From CAYUET01 sp964443875 (GTDB taxonomy: Bacteria > Auribacterota > JAFGBW01), in NCBI GenBank assembly GCA_964443875.1, contig CAYUET010000017.1, forward strand, positions 1 to 55,127: DNA of 55,127 bases, written 5' to 3'. A program made the position numbers and the translations under genes. This document shows positions 1 to 7,641 of this stretch, piece after piece. The first letter of the stretch is position 1; the number at the start of each line of letters is the position of its first letter. Below the pieces are notes generated by a model, which searched no databases, was not told the DNA's origin, and was given only the letters and a program-made list of their open reading frames with translations.

Positions 1-53
1 ACTGGCCCCACAGAGGACTTGCACCTCCAATCATTTGATCATGCCCTGCGCAC
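1..53 (-). mobile_element. Possible 5' end of a group II intron, cut by the window edge
   Basis: Read on the minus strand, the sequence from 53 downward begins GTGCGCAGGGC and continues with a GGAGGTGCAAGTCCTC segment. A GTGCG start followed by a 'GGUGCAAGUCC' stretch is typical of the first domain of bacterial group II introns. It lies 50 bases downstream of the stop codon of the minus-strand nuclease gene, and such introns often insert just after genes. The reverse transcriptase and domain V would lie outside the window, so only the 5' boundary can be argued. Positions 54-105 hold only the short tail between that stop codon and the boundary. Confidence 0.35.
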
Positions 54-105
54 CCCAGCCAGGCGGCTTCAATGCTTCGCATTTCCGCTTTCGCCTTTCG
101 TGGGA

Positions 106-2496
106 CTATAAAATCATACAACATTTTTTAAATTTTTTTCCGCTTTTACATGGGCAAAGATCATTTCTGCCAACCCTTATCCCGCTCATTCTTGTTTGTT
201 CTAATTTTTTAATTTTAAAATGATTTAACCTTACTTCCATCTCTTTATCATATTGCCATTGATATCTATATATTTCAAAATCATATTGTGTTTTACCATT
301 TTCAATAGAGATTATTATAAGAATCCATTCATCATACTTTAATTCATATTTTTTTAATTTGCAGTGTTCTTTTATTTTTTCAAAAATAGTTATATTGTTA
401 TTTGAAAAAACTGAAAACATTAAGCCTAATTTTAACTCATCAAAAGTAAGGGTTGAATCATGATTTAAATGATCACGAAGATACATTGAAACTATTTGCT
501 CAATACCTTTTATTATTTCTTCTTGTGTTTCAATATCGCAACTTAATAAGGTAGTTGTAACTTTTGAAAATCCATATTTTTTGGTTGCTTCTATAGAAAG
601 AATAAGATCTTTAAAACTTTTCGATCTTTCCAGCTCTGGTTTTTCTACTTTTTCCGCTCGTCCTGCAAGAAAATCATAATATTTATCTATATCCTGGGAA
701 TATCCATTGAGTCCAAATGAATCATATTTTTTTATGTCACTATTTTCAAAATACAAGCCCTCTTTATAAAAATACATTAGATAATCCAACTCATCGAAAG
801 CTCGAAACATAGGATAATCATTTGCTCTAATTCTTCTTTTTAAATAAAGTAAAAAGGCTGATGGAAATTCAATTAGTTCTGAAATCACCTTTAAATCGTT
901 GATAAATACAGACCATATCCACTCTGTTCCATCGATTAGATCAAATTGTTTTAAAGAATTGAGTTGAGTCGCAAGTTCTGAAAGATTTTGAAATGTTACA
1001 TTAATAAGAAAAATATTTTTATATTGCTCTTTATTTCGCAAAATCAGAGCTTCAGAACCATTTTCATATTCAAATTTTGGTTCAGAATTTTCTTGAATAT
1101 ATTTTTTTGTTCGCAATGACTGCTTATAAGCATTATCTATTAATTCTTTTGTATCTCGTTTTATTCTTTCAATACTTCCTCGACGCGCTGCCAAAGATAA
1201 ATCTCCGGATTTTGCTTCAATTAAAAATATATTATTATCAAATACTACTAGCCCGTCAGCTTCAGCTCTTATATTTTTTCCATCAACATGAATTTTATAA
1301 AATAATTTCTTATATGAACGACAACCCGGTAAAAGATTTTGAAAATATTCTATAGCTTTATCTTCAAGATATTTTGCCTTACTTTTTGAAAAATTATTCT
1401 CAAAATAATATTTGTCTTTTTTTTCAATAAATCTCTCTAAAATACTAACCGAATTTCTAAAAACAAATTGAGGAGAAAAACAGTAATATTTATTTTTTTC
1501 AAATAAGAGAGGTCTATCATGAATTATTGAATTATTTGTTGGCCAGCCTGGTGCTTTTTCAAATAAAGCAAAAAGGGCATTTTCACCATAATTTGAACTT
1601 AATTGATTTAATAAAATTTCGGGTATAGTTTCTGATGGAAAAACTTCGCATATATTTTCGGGTTTAGAGATTACCTCCAACTCTTTTCTCTTTTCAAGGA
1701 CTTCAGGTAATTCTTCATATTTTTTCATATAATCATCAAAGGTTTGATATCCTTCTATGGAATTTTTAGAAGTAAAATCCTTGAATAAATCATGCAGCTC
1801 TCTTGCTTTGTCCCAAAATTTTTTTTCATTTATCAGATTATTAATTATTTGATTTTCAATTTCTTTCATCCCTACCAAAATTTGATTTATAGATAACCCG
1901 TATTTTTCCTGAAAAAAATCATTATGTTTTGAAAAAATTTCCCCTATCATAACTTCGTGATGTTCAGGAATACTGTCACCGCGAACAATTAAAAATCGCA
2001 TTCTAGAAATATACTTTAAACGCTCTTTATCCTTATCTTTTTTCTCTATTCCTACAGCCTCAGTGCAGAAATACCACAGAACATCTTTAAATATGCTTGA
2101 TAATAATTCATTAAATTTGTCGCTAATTTCTGCCGTTATTGGAGAAAAATTATTATCATACTTTTGGCTTAGAGTGAGACTTAATGCGTATTCGATAAAA
2201 GTTTCATTTTTTTCGATACCTACTTCAGAAGATTGATTATGAAGGAAAAAACTATTTTTTAAAAAAACTATTGGTAAAAGTTCGAGTGGATTATATTGAT
2301 GCAGTATCGATAAGACTTCTTTAATTTTTTTATCAATTTCTTCTCTTACTTTAGGCCGATTTTCTTTTAATTTATCTTGAAAAGCTTTGAATTCTTCTGG
2401 TTTCCAATTTGAGGAAAATTTAATTGATCTCCCAATTCTTTCGATTTTTACAGGTCCATTATCATATACTTCATAATTGATTTTATTTTTCTTCAT
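106..2496 (-). CDS. Large PD-(D/E)xK nuclease-like protein with C-terminal SEC-C zinc motif
   Basis: This 796-residue protein is not a family I can name. Its middle (about residues 375-470) looks like a restriction-type nuclease core: a helix with Glu383, then Asp414 in an 'EADG' strand, then 'IEAKSG' with Glu427 and Lys429. That is the D...ExK pattern of NERD/PD-(D/E)xK folds. The last 21 residues are a SEC-C motif (C781-P-C783 ... C792-C793), a small zinc knuckle also found at the SecA C terminus. The first 370 residues are mainly helical with no recognised motif. The gene starts 3 bases after the XRE regulator gene and should be co-transcribed with it. It is far more AT-rich than the housekeeping genes, which suggests transfer. 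DNA or RNA cleavage in defence is an inference from the nuclease core and the neighbouring recombinase. Confidence 0.75.
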   Translation of the reverse strand: MKKNKINYEVYDNGPVKIERIGRSIKFSSNWKPEEFKAFQDKLKENRPKVREEIDKKIKEVLSILHQYNPLELLPIVFLKNSFFLHNQSSEVGIEKNETFIEYALSLTLSQKYDNNFSPITAEISDKFNELLSSIFKDVLWYFCTEAVGIEKKDKDKERLKYISRMRFLIVRGDSIPEHHEVMIGEIFSKHNDFFQEKYGLSINQILVGMKEIENQIINNLINEKKFWDKARELHDLFKDFTSKNSIEGYQTFDDYMKKYEELPEVLEKRKELEVISKPENICEVFPSETIPEILLNQLSSNYGENALFALFEKAPGWPTNNSIIHDRPLLFEKNKYYCFSPQFVFRNSVSILERFIEKKDKYYFENNFSKSKAKYLEDKAIEYFQNLLPGCRSYKKLFYKIHVDGKNIRAEADGLVVFDNNIFLIEAKSGDLSLAARRGSIERIKRDTKELIDNAYKQSLRTKKYIQENSEPKFEYENGSEALILRNKEQYKNIFLINVTFQNLSELATQLNSLKQFDLIDGTEWIWSVFINDLKVISELIEFPSAFLLYLKRRIRANDYPMFRAFDELDYLMYFYKEGLYFENSDIKKYDSFGLNGYSQDIDKYYDFLAGRAEKVEKPELERSKSFKDLILSIEATKKYGFSKVTTTLLSCDIETQEEIIKGIEQIVSMYLRDHLNHDSTLTFDELKLGLMFSVFSNNNITIFEKIKEHCKLKKYELKYDEWILIIISIENGKTQYDFEIYRYQWQYDKEMEVRLNHFKIKKLEQTRMSGIRVGRNDLCPCKSGKKFKKCCMIL

Positions 2497-2499
2497 TAT

Positions 2500-2694
2500 T
2501 CAGAGAGCAAGCAAATCTTCTAATTTTAAATTCAATGCTTTTGCCAGCTTTATAATGGTTTCAATTTTCGGATTTTTTATTGCACCGCTTTCAAGTTTAA
2601 CCAACGTATGAAATGAAATATCCGCTTTTCTTGCCAATCCTTCCTGTGTAAATCCTTTTTCTTTTCTCAATTTAGCTAAATTTTTTAAATACAT
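2500..2694 (-). CDS. Small XRE-family (Cro/CI-type) HTH repressor
   Basis: This 64-residue protein is almost entirely one helix-turn-helix domain. It contains the typical 'LRKEKGFTQEGLARKADIS' helix pair, then 'LVKLESG' and a third segment ending 'LNLKLEDLLAL'. It is the first gene of a two-gene minus-strand operon, and the nuclease-like gene begins 3 bases after its stop. Its own start lies just inside a divergent 85-base region with two identical-type palindromes, which fits autorepression. Repressors of this size commonly control toxin or defence genes and also serve as antitoxin partners; which applies here cannot be told from sequence. Confidence 0.85.
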   Translation of the reverse strand: MYLKNLAKLRKEKGFTQEGLARKADISFHTLVKLESGAIKNPKIETIIKLAKALNLKLEDLLAL

Positions 2695-2710
2695 GATTTC
2701 CTCTTTACTT

Positions 2711-2737
2711 GTATTTGAATACTATGTATTTTAATAC
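2711..2737. promoter_or_regulatory. Twin palindromic operator, GTATTNNAATAC x2
   Basis: Two 12-base palindromes, GTATTTGAATAC (2711-2722) and GTATTTTAATAC (2726-2737), lie in tandem with start points 15 bases apart. They sit in the divergent region between the XRE gene and the recombinase gene. Size, symmetry and placement fit binding sites for a dimeric XRE repressor, probably the adjacent 64-residue protein. Such sites could control both directions. Confidence 0.6.
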
Positions 2738-2791
2738 TTAATATAAAAATCCTATTTATCGGAAAGTTATCGTATTACCATGGAGGTAGTT

Positions 2792-4414
2792 ATGCAAGCA
2801 AAATTAAAATGTGCTATCTACACCCGAGTCAGCACAGACCTTCAGGCCGAGGTTGAATTTAATTCCTGTGAAGCGCAAGAAAATCGAATCAGATCCTTTA
2901 TTGACAGCCAGGAAAACATGGAAATTTTTAAGGTCTACTCCGACCCCGGTTTTACAGGAGCTAATATAAACCGTCCCGGCTTAAATCAAATCCTGTATGA
3001 CATCCGCCAGCGCAAAATCAATCTTGTCATTGCATACAAAATTGACCGCCTGACAAGGTCCCCCAGGGATTTCTATCAGCTCATTGAACTCTTTGACCAT
3101 TTCGGAGTTGATTTCATTTCCGTGACTGAACGCTTTGACACCTCAACTCCTTCAGGCCGTCTCTTAAGAAACATCATGCTGACCTTTGCCCAATTTGAAC
3201 GCGAGCTGACTAGCGAACGCACAAAAGACAAACTTGCGCAAAGGGCGCAGCAAGGCATGTGGAACGGAGGGCATTCCCCGCTGGGCTATAAACGCGAAAA
3301 TAAAAAACTGGTGATTGATGAAAAGGAATCCAAGGCTGTTCAATATATTTTTAACCGATACATCAACAACGCCAATACCGCAGAAATCTTTGACGGACTT
3401 GTAAGTAAGGCTCTTCTTAACCGTGAAGGTACCCCCATAAGCAAAACCAGAATATTGAATGTATTGCGCAACCCCCTCTATACCGGAAAGCTGATCTATA
3501 ACAATAAAACTTTTCAGGGGAAACATGAGGCAATCATTTCACAGGAAATGTTTGACCTTGCCCAAACATTTCATGGCAGGAGAAGAAGAACGCAGAGGCT
3601 TTATAAAAATTTCGATCTCGCAGGGCTCATTCAGTGTGACGACTGCCACACTTTCATGACGCCCTGCTTTACAAACAAAGTAAAGGAAGGAAAAAGGACA
3701 AGATATTATTATTACAGATGCACCACCACCTTTAAAAAGGGCTGGAAATCCTGCACAACCAAACAGATAAATGCCGAAAAACTGGAAAATTACATCTTCA
3801 ACAACCTTGAACGCATCTCACTGGATAAACAGTACTTAGAAGGCATAATCCATAAATTTAACCATGATCTGGAAAGTTCGAAAAACCCCCGTATTTTTGA
3901 GGTATCGGGAGTTCGAGCAGGACTCGAACTTTTACCCGAGTCCTCAAAAATACCCCCCAACCTGGCCGGGCAAACTCTGGTTCACTTTGTAAAAGGGCTC
4001 AATGAAAAGAAGGGAATTGATAAAAATCTTTGGGCAAAAAAATTCATAAAAAATATAGAATATTCAAAAGATAAAATTACGATTAATCTGTTTTATCCAG
4101 ACGAGGGGATCTGTCCGAATTTCAACTCTTCCAACTCTTTAGTTCCTTTGGATACAAACCCTTTCGCTTTGCATAACCCGGCTGGCCGGACGGAAAATTT
4201 TCAGGAAATTTCGCAGGATTGTATGCCTTCGGACGATTCCCTTCGGGCAAAAAAAAGGCCGGAACTGCTTGACGCCGTTCCGGCTGGTAGCTCCTCGAGC
4301 AGGACTCGAACCTGCGACCAATTGGTTAACAGCCAACTGCTCTACCGACTGAGCTATCGAGGAATGTGCGGCGACTATACAGAGAAACAATTTTGGCATC
4401 AAGTATTTTTTTAA
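2792..4414 (+). CDS. Large serine recombinase (site-specific integrase)
   Basis: The N-terminal resolvase domain starts 'CAIYTRVSTD', with the catalytic serine in that motif, and carries the 'YKIDRLTRSPRDFYQL' and 'FAQFERELTSERTK' helices. A Recombinase domain ('GYKRENKKLVID', 'ILNVLRNPLYTGKL') and a zinc ribbon (CDDC ... YYYYRC ... C) follow. The start at 2792 is chosen over an in-frame ATG at 2780 because GGAGG at 2782-2786 is correctly spaced for it. The conserved part ends near 'KITINLFYP' (about 4110). The frame stays open for roughly 95 more codons, running antisense through the terminator, body and promoter of tRNA-Asn. That tail looks non-native. The middle also contains a strong inverted repeat at 3891-3952. 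The protein probably moved the island into this locus; DNA strand exchange at att sites is the known family role. Confidence 0.9.
   Translation: MQAKLKCAIYTRVSTDLQAEVEFNSCEAQENRIRSFIDSQENMEIFKVYSDPGFTGANINRPGLNQILYDIRQRKINLVIAYKIDRLTRSPRDFYQLIELFDHFGVDFISVTERFDTSTPSGRLLRNIMLTFAQFERELTSERTKDKLAQRAQQGMWNGGHSPLGYKRENKKLVIDEKESKAVQYIFNRYINNANTAEIFDGLVSKALLNREGTPISKTRILNVLRNPLYTGKLIYNNKTFQGKHEAIISQEMFDLAQTFHGRRRRTQRLYKNFDLAGLIQCDDCHTFMTPCFTNKVKEGKRTRYYYYRCTTTFKKGWKSCTTKQINAEKLENYIFNNLERISLDKQYLEGIIHKFNHDLESSKNPRIFEVSGVRAGLELLPESSKIPPNLAGQTLVHFVKGLNEKKGIDKNLWAKKFIKNIEYSKDKITINLFYPDEGICPNFNSSNSLVPLDTNPFALHNPAGRTENFQEISQDCMPSDDSLRAKKRPELLDAVPAGSSSSRTRTCDQLVNSQLLYRLSYRGMCGDYTEKQFWHQVFF
3891..3952. repeat. 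In-frame inverted repeat inside the recombinase gene
   Basis: A left arm beginning GTATTTTTGAGG and a right arm ending CCTCAAAAATAC pair through about 19 bases with two mismatches. The loop itself contains the smaller palindrome AGTTCGAG...CTCGAACT. The element lies in frame in the coiled-coil region downstream of the zinc ribbon and adds no stop codon. It resembles a palindromic insertion tolerated by a coding gene, or a recombination site kept within the integrase gene. Confidence 0.55.
3913..3929 (+). repeat. 17-base copy of the tRNA-Asn T-arm within the recombinase gene
   Basis: TCGAGCAGGACTCGAAC occurs here and again at 4295-4311, where it is the antisense of the T-arm and part of the acceptor stem of tRNA-Asn. 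The two copies are direct repeats 382 bases apart. An exact 17-base match to the tRNA beside an integrase is suggestive of attachment-site sequence, but a coincidental tRNA-like segment in the palindrome's loop is also possible. Confidence 0.4.
4249..4285 (-). terminator. Rho-independent terminator of tRNA-Asn
   Basis: On the minus strand an eight-pair stem (GCCGGAAC with GTTCCGGC) is followed by a run of eight T residues. It lies 5 bases beyond the tRNA 3' end and would end the tRNA transcript. It also lies inside the recombinase reading frame on the other strand. Confidence 0.85.
4291..4363 (-). tRNA. tRNA-Asn(GTT)
   Basis: The minus strand folds as a full 73-base cloverleaf: 7-base acceptor stem TCCTCGA/TCGAGGA with discriminator G, D-arm GCTCAGTCGGTAGAGC, anticodon loop CTGTTAA, and T-arm GCAGG-TTCGAGT-CCTGC. 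The anticodon GTT reads Asn codons. CCA is not encoded. A promoter and a terminator flank it closely, so it is a single-gene unit. The serine recombinase reading frame runs antisense through the entire gene, as expected if the island integrated at or beside this tRNA. Confidence 0.97.
4374..4402 (-). promoter_or_regulatory. Sigma-70-type promoter of tRNA-Asn
   Basis: On the minus strand TTGATG (4402-4397) and TATAGT (4379-4374) are separated by exactly 17 bases. The -10 box ends 10 bases before the tRNA 5' end, so transcription would begin a few bases upstream of the mature tRNA. Confidence 0.75.
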
Positions 4415-4541
4415 AAAAATGAAGATATTTCTTCCATTAAAATTCCTTTTAAAGTAAATTATCCGGGAATTTTTTAACGGACGGTATTTCCTTCAAAATA
4501 AACAACTTTTTCGGAGACTTTTCTTTTCAGGGTTTGTTCTT

Positions 4542-5456
4542 ATGCTTAAAAAATTTGAAATCATCAACAATTGCATTACGGTAAGCGACAAACTCACCAG
4601 TCCCGTGCTGGTTTACGTGAATCCGGACAGCACTGAAAAAGATTACCTGATTAAAAACTATAACCTCGATGAGCATACCCTCAACTCCGCCCTGGACCCT
4701 GATGAAATCGCCCGTCTTGAATTTGAAGCCGACCATATTGCCCTGATTTTTAAACGCCCCCGCAACTATTCCTCAGAAGAACAGTTTCTTTTTAAAGTCA
4801 ACTCCGTGGGCCTTTTCCTTTTCAAGGACTGTCTGATTATTGTTGCGCCTGAAGAATGCTCCTTTTTTGAAGGAAAACTGTTTCAGAAGGTCAACTCCCT
4901 TATGGATATCGTCATTAAGCTCATCAACCGGACTATCTATCACTTTCTGGAACACCTCAAGATCATCAACATGATTTCCAATGAAATTGAACAGAAGGTG
5001 AATTCCTCAATGGAAAACAAATACCTGATCCATATGTTCACCCTGGAAAAAAGCCTTGTATACTATCTCAATTCCATCAACGCCAATGCCACGGTAATCG
5101 AAAAACTTAAAAACAGTGCTTCAAAAATAGGCATTCCCACAGAAAGCCAGGAACTCCTGGAGGATCTGATCATTGAAACCAACCAATGCTACAAACAGGC
5201 TGAAATTTATTCCAACATTCTTTCGAGCCTGATGGATGCCCGCGCCTCCATTGTGAACAACAACCTTAACGTCCTCATGAAAACACTTACAAAAATCACC
5301 CTGGCCGTGATGGTTCCGACCTTTGTGGTCAGCGCCTTCTCCATGAATGTCGGCATCCCGTTTGACAACAACCCTTACGCCTTTCTAATCGTCTTGTCCC
5401 TGTCTTTGCTCTCATTGATTACACTCATGTTATTTTTCAAACACAAAAAATGGTAA
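4542..5456 (+). CDS. corA: CorA-family divalent metal ion transporter with SMN instead of GMN
   Basis: This 304-residue protein has the CorA layout: a long cytoplasmic N-terminal domain rich in acidic and helical segments, then two C-terminal membrane helices (about 240-264 and 275-297) and a short basic tail. CorA channels pass Mg2+ or related divalent ions through a pentameric pore whose entrance carries the signature Gly-Met-Asn. Here that triplet is Ser267-Met-Asn, followed by 'VGIPF'. The substitution could alter selectivity or mark a separate subfamily, so Mg2+ as substrate is not certain. The secreted FKBP gene follows 14 bases after the stop. The gene begins the plus-strand unit downstream of tRNA-Asn. 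Confidence 0.85.
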   Translation: MLKKFEIINNCITVSDKLTSPVLVYVNPDSTEKDYLIKNYNLDEHTLNSALDPDEIARLEFEADHIALIFKRPRNYSSEEQFLFKVNSVGLFLFKDCLIIVAPEECSFFEGKLFQKVNSLMDIVIKLINRTIYHFLEHLKIINMISNEIEQKVNSSMENKYLIHMFTLEKSLVYYLNSINANATVIEKLKNSASKIGIPTESQELLEDLIIETNQCYKQAEIYSNILSSLMDARASIVNNNLNVLMKTLTKITLAVMVPTFVVSAFSMNVGIPFDNNPYAFLIVLSLSLLSLITLMLFFKHKKW

Positions 5457-5470
5457 ACCAAAGGAGACTT

Positions 5471-6172
5471 ATGAAACTTAAACACATACAATCATTAACC
5501 TTAGGCGCCTGTCTCATTGCAGGAAGCGTCTTTGCAGAGGAAAAATCCATGGAACTCAAAACACAGGAACAGAAACTTGGCTATATTTTAGGTCAGGAAG
5601 TCGGCCACTCCATCAAAGAAATCAAAAGCGAAATTGATCTTTCAGGCTTTTTAAAAGGTATTGAAGATGCCGTCCTTGAAAAACCCTTAATGGTTCCGGT
5701 TCCTGAAGGCGCAAAAATCAAGGAAGAATTCATGAATAAAAAACGCGCCGAACAGATGAAAAAAATGCAGGCCATGGCCGAACAGAATAAAAAAACCGAA
5801 CAGGATTTTCTCGCCAAAAACAAGACGGAAAAGGGTGTGATCACCACAGCCAGCGGCCTCCAGTACATTGTTGTTTCCGAAGGCACAGGGGCAACACCAG
5901 TCAATGAAAGCAAAGTCGTTGTGAACTATACAGGAACACTTCTGGACGGTACGGAATTCGACAGTTCCGTCAAACGCGGACAGCCTGCTACCTTTCAGGT
6001 AAGCCAGGTCATTCCGGGCTGGAGCGAAGCCCTCAAGCTTATGAAAGCAGGAGGTAAATACAAACTGTTTATTCCTTCTTCTCTGGCCTATTCAGACAAA
6101 GGTGCAGGACCAAAAATTCCGCCTTATGCAACGCTCATTTTTGATGTTGAACTTGTCTCTGTAGGCAAATAA
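5471..6172 (+). CDS. Secreted FKBP-type peptidyl-prolyl cis-trans isomerase (Mip/FkpA type)
   Basis: The start at 5471 is chosen over an upstream in-frame ATG at 5450 because AAGGAG lies just before it and because it gives a clean signal peptide (MKLK..., hydrophobic core, cleavage after 'SVFA'). Mature protein is expected in the periplasm or outer membrane. A helical dimerisation domain with 'KLGYILGQEVG' covers about residues 30-115, with a Lys/Met/Gln-rich linker. The FKBP fold follows from 'SGLQYIVVSEGTGA' through 'VNYTGTLLDGTEFDSS', 'VIPGWSEALKLM' and 'IPPYATLIFDVEL', with the active-site aromatic residues present. Proteins of this type help outer-membrane and secreted proteins fold. A terminator follows. 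Confidence 0.95.
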   Translation: MKLKHIQSLTLGACLIAGSVFAEEKSMELKTQEQKLGYILGQEVGHSIKEIKSEIDLSGFLKGIEDAVLEKPLMVPVPEGAKIKEEFMNKKRAEQMKKMQAMAEQNKKTEQDFLAKNKTEKGVITTASGLQYIVVSEGTGATPVNESKVVVNYTGTLLDGTEFDSSVKRGQPATFQVSQVIPGWSEALKLMKAGGKYKLFIPSSLAYSDKGAGPKIPPYATLIFDVELVSVGK

Positions 6173-6184
6173 TTATACTTTTTT

Positions 6185-6228
6185 AAAAAACCGGCTCCTT
6201 CTGTTCATTCAGGGAAGCCGGTTTTTTT
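6185..6228 (+). terminator. Rho-independent terminator after the FKBP gene
   Basis: AAAACCGGCT and AGCCGGTTTT pair across a 19-base loop, and a T-run follows on the plus strand. The A-run on the other side makes it potentially bidirectional, although the minus-strand genes here run towards it only after the repeat at 6233. Confidence 0.85.
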
Positions 6229-6232
6229 TGCC

Positions 6233-6307
6233 TTGAAACAGATTCCTCACTTCGTTCGAAATGACAAGCCGTAGTAAACAGCGGGGAATTAAACCCATAG
6301 AGGTTAA
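6233..6307. repeat. Dispersed intergenic repeat, partial copy
   Basis: This stretch joins 'GATTCCTCACTTCGTTCGAAATGACAAG' type sequence to 'CGGGGAATTAAACCCATAGAGGTTAAAA'. The second half closely matches the end of the larger element at 41041-41190 (GCGAGGAATTAAACCCAATGAGATTAAAA). The copy reaches into the stop codon of miaB. Confidence 0.6.
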
Positions 6308-7641
6308 AACTGAACCTTCCCCTTAAGGATATTGGGTGTGGCTTCGGTAATCTTTACGCGGATGATATCGCCGATTTTGTACTCACGGCCTTCAGAAGGA
6401 AAAAGCACTTTTTTATTGCCGTCCATGCGGCCCTGGAAATCCTCTTGAGAGCGTTTTGTGCCGAGCTGATCAATCATGACTTCAAGAGTTTTTCCAATGT
6501 AGCGCTCATTTTTTTCCAGAGAGATTACCTTCTGGGTATCCACAAGCTTCTTAAGCCTTTCAACTTTCAGGTCTTCAGGCACATCATCCTTGTATTTTTT
6601 GCTGGCAAGAGTGCCCTCACGTTCGGAATATTTGAAAAAAAAGGCGGAATCAAAACGAATCTCCTCCACAGCTTTCAAAGTATCCTTAAACTCCTCTTCG
6701 GTTTCCGTGGGAAATCCGGTGATAAGGTCTGTGGATAACACAACATCCGGCATGGCCGTGCGGATTCTCTCCACAAGGTCCAGAAACTGCTCTCTCGTGT
6801 ATCCCCGGTTCATCATTTTAAGAATGCGGTTATTCCCGGCCTGTAAAGGCAGATGAATGTGCTTGCAGAGCTTTTTGTGAGCGGCAAGGGTGTCGATAAG
6901 TTTCTGTGAAAAATCCTTGGGGTGGGAAGTCATGTAGCGTATGCGTTCTATGCCCTCAACCTTGCAGATTTTTTCAAGCAGATCAGCAAAATCCATCCCT
7001 TCATAAGAGTAGGAATTCACATTCTGCCCTAAAAGCGTTACCTGTTTATATCCTTCAGAAGCGGATTTTTCAATTTCCTTCAGAATACCTCCGGCGTTTC
7101 GGCTTCTTTCCCGCCCCCTGGTATAGGGTACTATGCAGTAAGTACAGAAGTTGTTACAGCCCCGCATAATGGCCACCCAGGCATTGATACCTTCCTGACG
7201 CTCAGGAAGAATATTCTCATAGGTCTCTATTTCTGAAAGTTCAATGTCATAACCCTTTTTGCCTTCAAGTTCAAGGGTCTGCAGAAGTTCCGGGAGCCTT
7301 CGGTAGGAATCCGGCCCGGCTACAAAATCAATCCTGAAACGCTTGTCCTCCAGTAATTTCACCTGGAGATTCTCCGCCATGCAGCCTAAAATCCCGATCA
7401 GAACTTTGCGGCGCTTATGTTTTTTCTGAAGGTCATAAACCCTGTGGTAGATTTTTTCATTCGCATGCTCGCGCACAGAGCAGGTATTAAGAAGAAAGAT
7501 ATCCGCCTTGTTTTCATCGGTTACAAACTCGTAGCCGTGCTGGGTTAAAATCGTGGTTAAAAGTTCAGAATCGTATTCATTCATCTGACAACCGTAAGTT
7601 TCTATATAAACCGTTCGTCTTTTAATAACACTAACACTCAT
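6304..7641 (-). CDS. miaB: tRNA-2-methylthio-N6-dimethylallyladenosine synthase MiaB
   Basis: This radical-SAM methylthiotransferase adds a methylthio group to i6A37 of tRNAs that read UNN codons. The N-terminal UPF0004 domain has 'IETYGCQMNEYDSE', 'NTCSVREHA' and 'GILGCMAE', supplying the three cysteines of the auxiliary 4Fe-4S cluster. The radical-SAM core has 'CNNFCTYC' (Cx3Cx2C), followed by 'IVPYTRGRERSR' and 'LLGQNVNSY'. A C-terminal TRAM domain ends the protein. At 445 residues it is normal in length. Its start overlaps the stop of the upstream paralogue (MtaB type) by 4 bases, so the pair is translationally coupled. The 'GCQMN' and 'TRGRERSR' forms favour MiaB over RimO. Confidence 0.96.
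   Translation of the reverse strand: MSVSVIKRRTVYIETYGCQMNEYDSELLTTILTQHGYEFVTDENKADIFLLNTCSVREHANEKIYHRVYDLQKKHKRRKVLIGILGCMAENLQVKLLEDKRFRIDFVAGPDSYRRLPELLQTLELEGKKGYDIELSEIETYENILPERQEGINAWVAIMRGCNNFCTYCIVPYTRGRERSRNAGGILKEIEKSASEGYKQVTLLGQNVNSYSYEGMDFADLLEKICKVEGIERIRYMTSHPKDFSQKLIDTLAAHKKLCKHIHLPLQAGNNRILKMMNRGYTREQFLDLVERIRTAMPDVVLSTDLITGFPTETEEEFKDTLKAVEEIRFDSAFFFKYSEREGTLASKKYKDDVPEDLKVERLKKLVDTQKVISLEKNERYIGKTLEVMIDQLGTKRSQEDFQGRMDGNKKVLFPSEGREYKIGDIIRVKITEATPNILKGKVQF

Noticed and set aside
1..53. tmRNA or tRNA fragment at the left edge
   Set aside because: No T-loop GTTCRAN pattern or acceptor-stem pairing was found; the group II intron reading fits better.
2780..2791. Upstream ATG as the recombinase start
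   Set aside because: The GGAGG ribosome site lies downstream of this ATG and fits the ATG at 2792.
4139..4402. Minus-strand open frame of 87 codons overlapping the tRNA-Asn gene
   Set aside because: It runs through the tRNA, its promoter and terminator and shows no protein motif, so it is a shadow.
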